Shown here in pieces: positions 6,025 to 11,670 of a stretch of DNA of 11,670 nt (within the stretch, counting starts at the first letter, position 1; each line of letters begins with the position of its first letter). The notes below the pieces were generated by a model, which saw only the letters and a list, made by a program, of their open reading frames with translations, did not search any database and had not been told where the DNA came from. The position numbers and the translations under genes are program-made. The stretch lies in the NCBI GenBank assembly GCA_900770515.1, contig CAAHDP010000483.1, forward strand, positions 1 through 11,670, given 5' to 3'. This DNA is from an uncultured Prevotella sp. GTDB taxonomy: Bacteria; Bacteroidota; Bacteroidia; Bacteroidales; Bacteroidaceae.

Positions 6025-6497
6025 GGCATATCACTGTTTATGTTCATACCACCCACATTCAACGCTTCCATGTCATTGCAAAGTATCTCGTCTGATACAT
6101 TTGCGTTCATGTTCTCTTGCTGCATTCCTCTTCTTCGGGCAGGACGGCTATTCACCCAATCTATGATTTCTTGTCTATTGAAGAAGATGGTTTTCCCACT
6201 TGGCTTATAGTGGGGGATAGATAGTGTTCTGGTCAACTTGTACAACTGACTTTCCGATATACCAAGAAACTCCTTGGCTTCTTTCACGGTCAGTATCTCC
6301 TTGGCTGCAAACAGATGTTCTTCAACTTGTGCCAAGCGTTCATGCAACTCTTCTATGTCTCCCAATGTTCTGAGGACATCTTCTATTTGTCCTACTCGCT
6401 CTGTCAACCGTATTACGACTGGTACCAGGTTGGCTTCCGTCAGCTCTTCCTGACGAATGGCTCCTGCTTGTGTTTGTATTCCCATAATTGGATCCAT
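6021..6497 (-). CDS. Excisionase-like HTH protein with coiled-coil N-terminus
   Basis: A 158-residue protein from the ATG at 6497; an in-frame TTG two codons earlier is less likely. Residues about 18-65 are heptad-rich and probably coiled-coil (VPVVIRLTERVGQIEDVLRT and ELHERLAQVEEHL). Residues about 68-117 are a MerR/excisionase-type winged helix: ILTVKEAKEFLGISESQLYKL, then PHYKPSGKTIFFNRQEIIDWV, the wing and closing helix. A basic RPARRRG follows, then a polar tail. Such proteins direct excision or regulate mobile elements; the coiled coil suggests a dimer. Because it is translationally coupled to the RepA-like ATPase, it may mark an origin or loading site for it. Its promoter is probably the -7 box at 6629-6636. 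Confidence 0.8.
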   Translation of the reverse strand: MDPIMGIQTQAGAIRQEELTEANLVPVVIRLTERVGQIEDVLRTLGDIEELHERLAQVEEHLFAAKEILTVKEAKEFLGISESQLYKLTRTLSIPHYKPSGKTIFFNRQEIIDWVNSRPARRRGMQQENMNANVSDEILCNDMEALNVGGMNINSDMP

Positions 6498-6628
6498 ACT
6501 CAAATATTTTTTTGTTTGATAGTTATACTACTTTATCTGTTCAGTACACATTCCGTGCTTTTTGATCAGTTTTGAAGTTTTCTCCTATACAAATCCTGTG
6601 ATATGGTTTCCTGCTACAAAACTGGGTG

Positions 6629-6636
6629 CAAATATA
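6629..6636 (-). promoter_or_regulatory. -7 box of the HTH/ATPase operon promoter
   Basis: Minus-strand TATATTTG (6636 to 6629) matches the Bacteroidetes -7 consensus TAnnTTTG exactly and continues into CACCCAG. No clean TTTG lies 19-21 nt upstream; that position falls in the U-tract and stem of the terminator at 6651-6708. It predicts a leader of about 125 nt before the HTH gene. Confidence 0.5.
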
Positions 6637-6650
6637 CTTTTTCTTATACG

Positions 6651-6708
6651 AAAAAAGATTAATAGGGGGTTGACAGTTCAGCAGTGTCAATCCTCCTATC
6701 AATCTTTC
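6651..6708 (-). terminator. Strong rho-independent terminator after the unknown 282-residue gene
   Basis: The plus-strand arms 6654-6675 and 6685-6707 are reverse complements apart from a one-base bulge and two mismatches, a stem of over 20 bp with a 9-base loop. Read on the minus strand it lies just after the stop at 6715 and ends in TTTTTT. It would insulate the downstream HTH/ATPase/primase operon from the genes upstream. Confidence 0.8.
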
Positions 6709-6714
6709 TTGTTG

Positions 6715-7563
6715 TCATATTCTGTCTTTTCCGTCAGATTTTGCCCATTCCGCTATTTCTTTCACCTTGCTCTTGATGTTGGCGAAGATGCTTCTGTCCG
6801 ACAGTCTTGCCTTGCATGCAGCTGAGGACAAGTCCGAGGCTTTCATGTTCTTCCCTGTAGATGACAGCAACAGTCTGTGTGTACTCACCACATCCTGCCA
6901 TTGCTTGCTGATGAGTCCGTTCTCACATAGCTTGTCGAAGAAGAATGCTAACTCTCTGTTGTTCCTTGCCACCAAAGGACTTTCCAGACTGCAGCAGAAG
7001 AATCCTTTGATCTCTGCCTCTGTCACTTTTATCTTGAACAGTCTGAATTGGTTCATTGCTTCCACGATAGTTCCCAATAGCCCTTCTCTGCGTAACAACT
7101 GCAGCGAATACGTTCCTGCGCCTCTTCCTGTGTCAGAACCGTATTGGCTTTTCATTTGTTTCTTTTTCTCACAAACGCCATATTCTTTCTGATTCACTAT
7201 AAAGGCAGACACCCATCTTGTCGTTTTGTAAGGGGCAGCCGACGATGTGTCAGGAGCCGACGTGGTGTTCAGCTCTCGTATGAGTGCTTCCACATCTTCT
7301 TCGTCCATACTTTCCTGGCAGAAATACTTCTGCACCAAGTCGGGTCTTGTCTCCAACAGGTCTTCGATAATCCCCATGTCCTTACGGTACTGGTTCATCA
7401 CTCTTACATCCCAACTGCCGCAATAGCGATGCCCATTCAGAAAGTCTTTCACATAACGTGAATACACTTTCTTTCCTTCTGCAACCTCCTTGATATAAGT
7501 CGATTGTGCTCCTTTCATCAATGCCATAATGCTCTCAGTTTTTCCATTTTCCATATACGTCAT
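6715..7563 (-). CDS. Unrecognised protein of the mobile-element block
   Basis: A 282-residue soluble protein with no membrane helix that I can see. I do not recognise a family. Residues about 1-90 are helical and charged (KEVAEGKKVYSRYVKDFLNGHRYCG). A Ser/Thr/Ala/Pro linker follows around 100-112. The C-terminal half has alternating helices with a pattern reminiscent of small DNA-binding accessory domains (FFFDKLCENGLISKQWQDVV, then LSSTGKNMKASDLSSA, then IFANIKSKVKEIAEW). Three starts are possible: TTG at 7590, ATG at 7563 and ATG at 7554; the first ATG is used here. It stands alone between a 255-bp AT-rich gap upstream and a strong terminator downstream, so it may have its own promoter. Function unknown. 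Confidence 0.7.
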   Translation of the reverse strand: MTYMENGKTESIMALMKGAQSTYIKEVAEGKKVYSRYVKDFLNGHRYCGSWDVRVMNQYRKDMGIIEDLLETRPDLVQKYFCQESMDEEDVEALIRELNTTSAPDTSSAAPYKTTRWVSAFIVNQKEYGVCEKKKQMKSQYGSDTGRGAGTYSLQLLRREGLLGTIVEAMNQFRLFKIKVTEAEIKGFFCCSLESPLVARNNRELAFFFDKLCENGLISKQWQDVVSTHRLLLSSTGKNMKASDLSSAACKARLSDRSIFANIKSKVKEIAEWAKSDGKDRI

Positions 7564-7818
7564 CAGTGGACAGTATTTACAGGAAGACAAAAAAAGAGAA
7601 CGAGCTTTCTTTCATTCTCATTGTTCCTCTTACTTTTTATAATATATACTATGTCACTTTTTTACTATTACACTATTATACTCTTCTACTAAGTTACTAT
7701 ATTCCTATGTATGCAAAGTGGATGCCATGCTATGTCAAGCACGACAGTAACCTTGTGGTCAAACTGATTGCGACCTCGATGCTTCCTGCAACAACTGCAA
7801 GCTGCACCGCCATATATC
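7564..7818. other. AT-rich gap upstream of the unknown gene
   Basis: Roughly 255 bp between the DUF3987 gene and the next start. The part at 7625-7705 is very AT-rich and contains loosely repeated CTATTA/ACTATTATACT-like units, possibly a promoter or a melting-prone region. The part at 7706-7818 is mixed in composition. A 27-codon minus-strand ORF (7813 to 7730) is open but has no supporting sign of being a gene. Confidence 0.4.
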
Positions 7819-9333
7819 TTATTGCAGTTTCTCATATTCGCCTCGTTTTATCTTTCTTATTACCTTCATGGTCTGCAGGTCTGTCAGTGTGTACATCACC
7901 GACCGCTCCGACAGTCCCATCTCTTCACCTATCTTTAGCGCATCTGCTGTTGTGAACTCATGCTCCAGTCCGTCCAGCAATATCTTCTTTTGCGGTTGAA
8001 TGCTGTCTATGGTCATATATTTCTGCAGTCTTGCATAGCATTCCTCGAAATACTCACCTAGTTCTATGGCAGCCTTGACAGAATCAATGTCCACGTAGTC
8101 ATTGTCAGCTTCTCCACAAGCCCAACGCATCATCTGTATCACAAGTGCCAACCTTGCCGTATTCAGATGGGTCTTCATGATTCTGCCGTCTATCAGTGCA
8201 TCATCCTTGATGCTGTTGATATAGTCAACTGTTCGATTTCTCCAATCAAAGAAATGTTGCTGCGCTTCCGCCGTGAAATTGATGATGGTGGGTATCACCA
8301 TTCCGGTCTCGTCATCGTATTGGCAGGGCAATGCCAGTATCTTCTCCACCACATCTGCCCACAGGTCAAAGCATTCACGACCATCGTAATTGCTTTCTGT
8401 TCCATGCAGCTGCCAGGGACTGATGGTATGCCTCTTGGGATAGGCAAACAGAATGCGGTCTATCAGACCATTGTCGCCATATCCCTTGTCCACCAGTTCA
8501 TGCACTCGCTTGGTCTGGGTGGTTCCAATGATATTGATGCAGGGCTGCTCTATATGGATGGGGATGTCCAGACTGCATCGGGTGATGTCCAATGGTTTTC
8601 CGCTATGGGCCGTCAGCAGCTGCTCTATCAGCTGCCCCTTGCTGTATTGGTTCACGGTGTTGAACATACCCATGATCTCATCCACAAATGCCACAATGCC
8701 CCTTTGGTTCACATTGTGCGCTTGCATCAATGCCTCTGGGGTGAAGTCCGAAATCACAGTTCTTTGCAGTATCGGTATCTCCGGAATCTCCGATTGCGAA
8801 TAGGTAAACTTTCTGCTCTTTCTCTTTTCCATAAACAAGGAATAGGCTTCATCGTCTTCCTTGTATTTTTTCAGCAACTTATAGTCATGCGCCCTAATGG
8901 GCTTGAAAGCAAAGTCCAGTGGTGGCGTCTTGCCTACACCTGGTCGTCCCACAAGGATGACGTACAGGATGGGACTGCTCGTCCAGCATCCCTTGATTCT
9001 TATCTGGCAGGTGTTCCCAATGGCGGTAGCCACAGCCGACAGCATCGATACCAACAGGTAATCCTGGTTGTAGTTCTCGTATTCTACCAGCACCTTCGCC
9101 ATCTCTTGTATCTTCTTTGGGAATGCCCCCAATGGAATGGTAGTTCCAGAATTATCATCATCCAAAGTCCTGTCTTTGTCTTCCATCCCCATATCGGTAT
9201 CTACATTCCATGTCCCTATGGCTGCATTCTTCCCCATGACTACATCTCTTCCCATAGCTTCATCTTTTCCTATGTCTGCATCCAATCTCTCTGACGTTTG
9301 GGTGCTACACTTGTTTATTTTTCTTTTATCCAT
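7819..9333 (-). CDS. DUF3987 ATPase (replicative helicase-like)
   Basis: A 504-residue protein of the DUF3987 type, ATPases common in phages, plasmids and Bacteroides mobile elements. After a repeat-containing N-terminus (17-40) and an acidic stretch, the ATPase core begins near residue 66. Walker A is GRPGVGKTP (129-137), followed by the usual long insertion of charged residues. IVAFVDEIMGMF (213-224, Asp218/Glu219) is Walker B, and INIIGTTQ near 265 is the sensor strand with its polar residue. RILFAYPK is an arginine-finger-like block. The C-terminal 50 residues (EFTTADALKIGEEMGLSERSVMYTL) are a winged helix that probably binds DNA. The start at 9333 lies 12 bp after the HTH gene's stop, so the two form an operon. 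Role inferred: helicase for element replication or DNA processing. Confidence 0.85.
   Translation of the reverse strand: MDKRKINKCSTQTSERLDADIGKDEAMGRDVVMGKNAAIGTWNVDTDMGMEDKDRTLDDDNSGTTIPLGAFPKKIQEMAKVLVEYENYNQDYLLVSMLSAVATAIGNTCQIRIKGCWTSSPILYVILVGRPGVGKTPPLDFAFKPIRAHDYKLLKKYKEDDEAYSLFMEKRKSRKFTYSQSEIPEIPILQRTVISDFTPEALMQAHNVNQRGIVAFVDEIMGMFNTVNQYSKGQLIEQLLTAHSGKPLDITRCSLDIPIHIEQPCINIIGTTQTKRVHELVDKGYGDNGLIDRILFAYPKRHTISPWQLHGTESNYDGRECFDLWADVVEKILALPCQYDDETGMVIPTIINFTAEAQQHFFDWRNRTVDYINSIKDDALIDGRIMKTHLNTARLALVIQMMRWACGEADNDYVDIDSVKAAIELGEYFEECYARLQKYMTIDSIQPQKKILLDGLEHEFTTADALKIGEEMGLSERSVMYTLTDLQTMKVIRKIKRGEYEKLQ
9214..9285 (-). repeat. Four tandem 18-bp repeats encoding a hexapeptide
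   Basis: Codons 17-40 of the DUF3987 gene read LDADIG, KDEAMG, RDVVMG, KNAAIG: four degenerate copies of a six-residue unit with Gly (and Ile/Met) at the end. At the DNA level the units align with an 18-bp period on the pattern (C/T)AT-N2-CT-N-CAT. Being in-frame, the array can gain or lose units without breaking the gene. Confidence 0.7.
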
Positions 9334-9345
9334 TTACTGCAAATG

Positions 9346-9699
9346 TTAGAACAATGGTTTACGCTTCTTCTCAATGAAAGCCTGGGCTTCATCTTCTATT
9401 TCCTTGATGTATGGATTATATCCCTCTTGCAACCATTTGTCCACTTCCGATTTCTTAAATCGTAGTGATTTTCCCTTCTTATGAAAGGGGATGATGGCAT
9501 TGCTGGTCCATCCATACACGGTCTGACGGGCAGGATGCTCCGGCAGATACTCTCTCAATTCATCCACCGTAAACCATCGGTCAATCGGTTCCTCTACGGT
9601 CGGAATGATTTTGTCCATCTTGGCACACAACTCTTCCAATTTAGTCATCATCATCTTGGTGACTTTTGGCAAGTCTTCAAATCTGATTTCTTCTGTCAT
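9346..9699 (-). CDS. Excisionase-like HTH DNA-binding protein
   Basis: A 117-residue protein. Residues about 1-35 form a charged helix that may pair with a partner (TKMMMTKLEELCAKMDKI). Residues 42-90 are an HTH_17-type excisionase fold: WFTVDELREYLPEHPARQTVYGW is the helix-turn-helix, and IIPFHKKGKSLRFKKSEVDKWL is the wing plus closing helix with the 'K-x-L-R-F' motif typical of Bacteroides element Xis/regulatory proteins. A basic KKRKPLF tail ends it. It lies next to an integrase remnant on the same strand and directly before the DUF3987 gene, the usual place for an excision or replication regulator. The ATG at 9699 is the first in frame. Confidence 0.83.
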   Translation of the reverse strand: MTEEIRFEDLPKVTKMMMTKLEELCAKMDKIIPTVEEPIDRWFTVDELREYLPEHPARQTVYGWTSNAIIPFHKKGKSLRFKKSEVDKWLQEGYNPYIKEIEDEAQAFIEKKRKPLF

Positions 9700-9754
9700 C
9701 TTATCATATTTTTATGGTTATTACTATATTCTTTGTCACACGACTTTCTGGGTG

Positions 9755-9804
9755 CAAAATAACCATAAAAATCAATACTGATTGGCTTATGATTCCTATC
9801 AGTA
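9755..9804 (-). promoter_or_regulatory. Probable promoter and inverted repeat before the HTH gene
   Basis: On the minus strand TTATTTTG (9762 to 9755) followed by CACCCAG is a near match to the -7 consensus and shares the 11-base sequence CTGGGTGCAAA (plus-strand reading) with the promoter at 6622-6632. Just upstream, TACTGAT (9776-9782) is the exact reverse complement of ATCAGTA (9798-9804), with GG/CC also pairing inside; this could be an operator or Xis/integrase site. No good -33 TTTG was found. Confidence 0.4.
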
Positions 9805-9853
9805 TCAGTTCCCATAATCGAAACATAATCCCATAACATCCCAATACCTCTTT

Positions 9854-10069
9854 TTACCGATACTTCTTCATATCTCCCAAAACAAAAGTTTTTATCGCTC
9901 TCTCAACATGATGGCTATCATCATAAGCCTCCCATAAGGCAATCATAATAAACGTACAGCCGTCAACCTCTCTCTCATTCTTATCCGATTCATGGTCGTT
10001 TGTCAAAACTTTGTCTTTCCGCTTCCGTCGGTTCAAGCAGTCCTTCACGATAGAAGCCACCTCTTCCAT
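9854..10069 (-). CDS. Small charged hypothetical protein
   Basis: A 71-codon ORF on the same strand as the neighbouring block. The product is highly charged, with a basic cluster (LNRRKRKDK), a central hydrophobic strand (CTFIMIALWEAY) and an amphipathic C-terminus (HHVERAIKTFVLGDMKKYR). I do not recognise it. It occupies the place between the integrase remnant and the HTH operon, where mobile elements often carry a small regulatory or excision gene. No promoter box was recognised. It may be genuine, a remnant, or chance; the residue pattern looks protein-like but there is nothing decisive. Confidence 0.4.
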   Translation of the reverse strand: MEEVASIVKDCLNRRKRKDKVLTNDHESDKNEREVDGCTFIMIALWEAYDDSHHVERAIKTFVLGDMKKYR

Positions 10070-10083
10070 GTATCTATACGAAA

Positions 10084-10116
10084 CGAGCCACTTATGAAAT
10101 ATTCACAAGCGGCTCG
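10084..10116 (-). terminator. Hairpin downstream of the integrase remnant
   Basis: CGAGCC (10084-10089) pairs with GGCTCG (10111-10116). On the minus-strand RNA the stem continues for 14 bp, because the two apparent plus-strand C-A mismatches become G-U wobbles, and it closes on a five-base loop. TTTCG follows. The wobble pattern shows that the structure is selected in minus-strand RNA, which fits a terminator for the integrase gene, though the U-tract is short. Confidence 0.6.
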
Positions 10117-10178
10117 CAGGATAGTGGGATGTCCCGAAATTTATCTTCTCGTTACTTCCTGAGAAAGTATCAATCAAA

Positions 10179-10367
10179 CTACTCAAACTCCTTATCATCC
10201 AGATCTATCTGGATAGCATTAGCAGCCTTTTCCTTTTTCTCATCAATCACTTTCGCATATATTTGTGTCGTCTTCACGTTGGTATGTCCCAACATCTTGC
10301 TTACGGTATAGATGTCTGTACCATGTGCCAACTGGAGCGTAGCGTAGGTATGCCTGAAACAATGCAC
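10179..10367 (-). pseudogene. Tyrosine integrase, C-terminal remnant
   Basis: Only about 62 residues of a tyrosine recombinase remain. HCFRHTYAT at the start carries the HxxR pair (His2, Arg5), LGHTNVKTTQIYAKV carries the second His (28) and the Tyr nucleophile (37), and the acidic tail is the normal end. Intact enzymes are about 380-420 residues with an arm-binding domain, a core-binding domain and the first catalytic Arg and Lys, none of which is here. Upstream of the remnant the frame meets TAA (10371-10373) two codons before the GTG at 10367, and the sequence no longer resembles an integrase. The break is therefore at about 10361-10373. It shares strand and orientation with the block to its left and was probably that element's own integrase. 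Confidence 0.8.
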
Positions 10368-10492
10368 AATTTAAGCAAAAGCAACGAAAAGTGAATATGA
10401 GAGAAATGAACTGCAAGTGGTTGATAATGAGCAATATTTCATAATTCTGCCAATTGGCTGCAAAGCAAAGCCGAGCAGGATATTGAGTTATT

Positions 10493-10542
10493 TCAGTTAC
10501 CAAACCGTTAGCGGTCAGTTACCGAAACCAACACTGCTAACG
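10493..10542. repeat. Possible integrase arm-type sites
   Basis: TCAGTTACCAAACC (10493-10506) and TCAGTTACCGAAACC (10515-10529) are direct repeats differing by one inserted G. Interleaved, CGTTAGC (10506-10512) is the exact reverse complement of GCTAACG (10536-10542). Short direct and inverted repeats just outside an integrase gene are the usual form of arm-type sites bound by the integrase N-terminal domain. Confidence 0.5.
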
Positions 10543-10627
10543 AGGTGAAAAACAAATAGTTTGTCACCAGTGTTTGTTGCACTGTTCTGCACAACTTTCA
10601 ATGACGGAGAATGCTTACTGATTGATT

Positions 10628-10635
10628 ATTTTTGC
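10628..10635 (+). promoter_or_regulatory. -7 box of the integrase promoter
   Basis: TATTTTTG matches TAnnTTTG exactly, 20 bp before the integrase ATG, and continues with CA as in other boxes of the window. No TTTG lies 19-21 nt upstream, so the promoter may be weak or activator-dependent. Confidence 0.45.
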
Positions 10636-10655
10636 AAACTAAAAAAGTAAGCAGA

Positions 10656-11670
10656 TGAAAGTTGAAAAATTCAAGGTGCTGCTCTACCTCAAAAAGAGCG
10701 GATTGGACAAGAACGGTAAGGCTCCCATCATGGGACGCATCACCCTCAACCGAACAATGGCGCAGTTCGGTTGCAAGTTGTCATGTACGCCAAAGTTATG
10801 GAATCCACGTGAGAGCAGACTTGACGGCAAGAGCAAGGAGGCTGTGGAAGTGAACGCCAAGATTGACAAGCTGTTGCTGGCAATAAACTCAGCCTACGAG
10901 TCACTTGTGGAGCGCAAGACGGATTTTGACGCAAAGGCGATAAAGGATCTGTTTCAATGCAGTGCAGACACTCAGATGACCTTGTTGAAGCAGCTTGACG
11001 CCATCATTGCGGACATAGAGTCAAGAATCGGCATCGACTACAAGAAAGGCACGCTGCCAAACTACCAGTACACTCGCCTGACATTGGGATTGTTCGTCAA
11101 GAAGCGTTATGGAACTGACGATGTGGCATTCGGTGAGCTTGACGAGCAGTTTATCCGTGAGTACATGGACTTTTGCTTGGACGAGAGAGGTCTTGCACTT
11201 GATACAGTCCGCCACTATCTCGCCATCTTGAAGAAGACCTGCCGAATAGCTTTCAAGGCAGGACACTCCGAGCGTTATCATTTCATGCACTTCAAGCTAC
11301 CTCAAAAGAAAGAGAATCCACCAAAGGCATTGACACGTGAGGACTTTCTGAAAATTCGTGACCTCGAAATACCAGAGCGAAGAAAATCGTTGGCTTTGAC
11401 CCGTGACCTTTTTCTTTTCGCCTGCTATACAGGCACGGCTTATGCCGATACGGTTTCCATCACGGAAGAAAACCTCTTTCGTGATGAGGAGGGTAGCCTT
11501 TGGCTGAAATACCATAGAAAGAAGAACAAGATGCTTGCACGTGTGAAGCTGCTGCCAGAGGCGCTTGCCATGTTGGAGAAATACAAAGACCCGACAAGAC
11601 CTACTCTTTTACCGCCACAGGAATTTCGAGTGCTGAGAGGTAACATGAAAAGTCTCCGAGTACTATCTGG
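10656..11670 (+). CDS. IntDOT-like tyrosine recombinase (3' end outside window)
   Basis: An open frame of 338 codons that runs off the right edge. Residues 1-55 are the Bacteroidetes integrase arm-binding fold (FKVLLYLKKSGLDKNGKAPIMGRIT, then LWNPRESRLDGKS). Residues about 105-215 are the SAM-like core-binding domain (NYQYTRLTLGLFVKKRYG and LALDTVRHYLAILKKTCRIAF). The catalytic domain begins near 225. At the first catalytic Arg position the protein has CYTGTAYAD (257-265), with Ala262 where most integrases have Arg; loss of this Arg is known in IntDOT of CTnDOT. HRKKNK (287-292) carries the catalytic Lys. The HxxR and Tyr motifs lie beyond the window. It is divergent from the broken integrase and probably belongs to a second element extending to the right. 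Confidence 0.88.

Larger units (their letters stand above)
10368..10655. other. Non-coding element end / attachment-site region
   Basis: 288 bp with no credible gene between the broken integrase and the divergent intact one. It contains the probable end of the second element, paired TCAGTTACC repeats and an inverted CGTTAGC pair (10493-10542), a CAGTG/CACTG inverted repeat (10569-10584), and the integrase promoter. The position and content are those expected of an attL or attR region next to int. Confidence 0.5.

Noticed and set aside
7730..7813. A 27-codon minus-strand ORF (MAVQLAVVAG...) just after the DUF3987 stop
   Set aside because: It is too short, has no initiation signal or recognised family, and other frames through the same stretch are equally open.
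8167..9294. A 375-codon plus-strand open frame opposite the DUF3987 gene
   Set aside because: It lies entirely antisense to a gene with clear Walker motifs, its product is low in recognisable structure, and no promoter or start context supports it.
10243..10503. An 86-codon minus-strand open frame across the integrase break
   Set aside because: It reads the integrase remnant in the wrong frame and joins it to non-coding sequence; it arises by chance at the junction.
1..11670. CRISPR array, tRNA or rRNA gene
   Set aside because: No regularly spaced repeats of CRISPR size, no cloverleaf-like sequence near the integrases, and no rRNA-like stretch were seen. The integrase junction lies in a gene remnant, not a tRNA.

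Overview
The window is a stretch of integrated mobile DNA from a Bacteroidales bacterium (Bacteroides, Prevotella or Parabacteroides type). Three things point there: TraE-like (DUF4134) and TraF-like (DUF4133) conjugation proteins, promoters of the Bacteroidetes form (TTTG about 19 nt upstream of TAnnTTTG), and genes without strong Shine-Dalgarno sequences. No rRNA, tRNA or CRISPR array was seen, and almost everything can be assigned to an integrative conjugative or mobilizable element.

Layout from left to right. Positions 1-1660 (minus strand) hold the start of a conjugation operon: a membrane-anchored acidic protein, two tandem DUF4134 proteins, and the beginning of a DUF4133 protein that runs off the left edge. 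Positions 1661-2066 are a non-coding divergent control region. Positions 2067-3492 (plus strand) carry a two-gene toxin-antitoxin cassette, a HigB-like toxin and a long HigA-like antitoxin fused to an ImmA/IrrE metallopeptidase. It has its own promoter with a palindrome over the -33 box and a terminator; a very long second hairpin follows. Positions 3699-9699 (minus strand) are a replication/processing block: an excisionase-like HTH protein, a DUF3987 ATPase with hexapeptide repeats, an unrecognised 282-residue protein, a second HTH protein, a RepA/KaiC-like ATPase with a variant P-loop, a Toprim primase-like protein lacking the zinc-finger cysteines, and a small two-helix membrane protein. 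Several junctions overlap by 4 bp (ATGA), showing translational coupling.

The right end (9700-11670) is a junction between elements. A minus-strand tyrosine integrase survives only as its last ~62 residues (HxxR, second His and Tyr nucleophile kept). At about 10361-10373 it stops matching an integrase and an in-frame stop appears. A 280-bp non-coding stretch with repeated motifs follows, then a divergent, apparently intact IntDOT-like tyrosine recombinase reading off the right edge. The simplest reading is that a second integrative element inserted into, or recombined with, the integrase gene of the first, leaving the left-hand element without a complete integrase here.

As a unit, the left element would use its HTH proteins to control excision and processing, the ATPases and primase to replicate or process its DNA in the recipient, the Tra proteins to build the mating channel, and the HigBA-like cassette to penalise its loss. 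No relaxase or coupling protein lies in the window. All functional calls are from reading translated sequence and motifs; no database search was possible.
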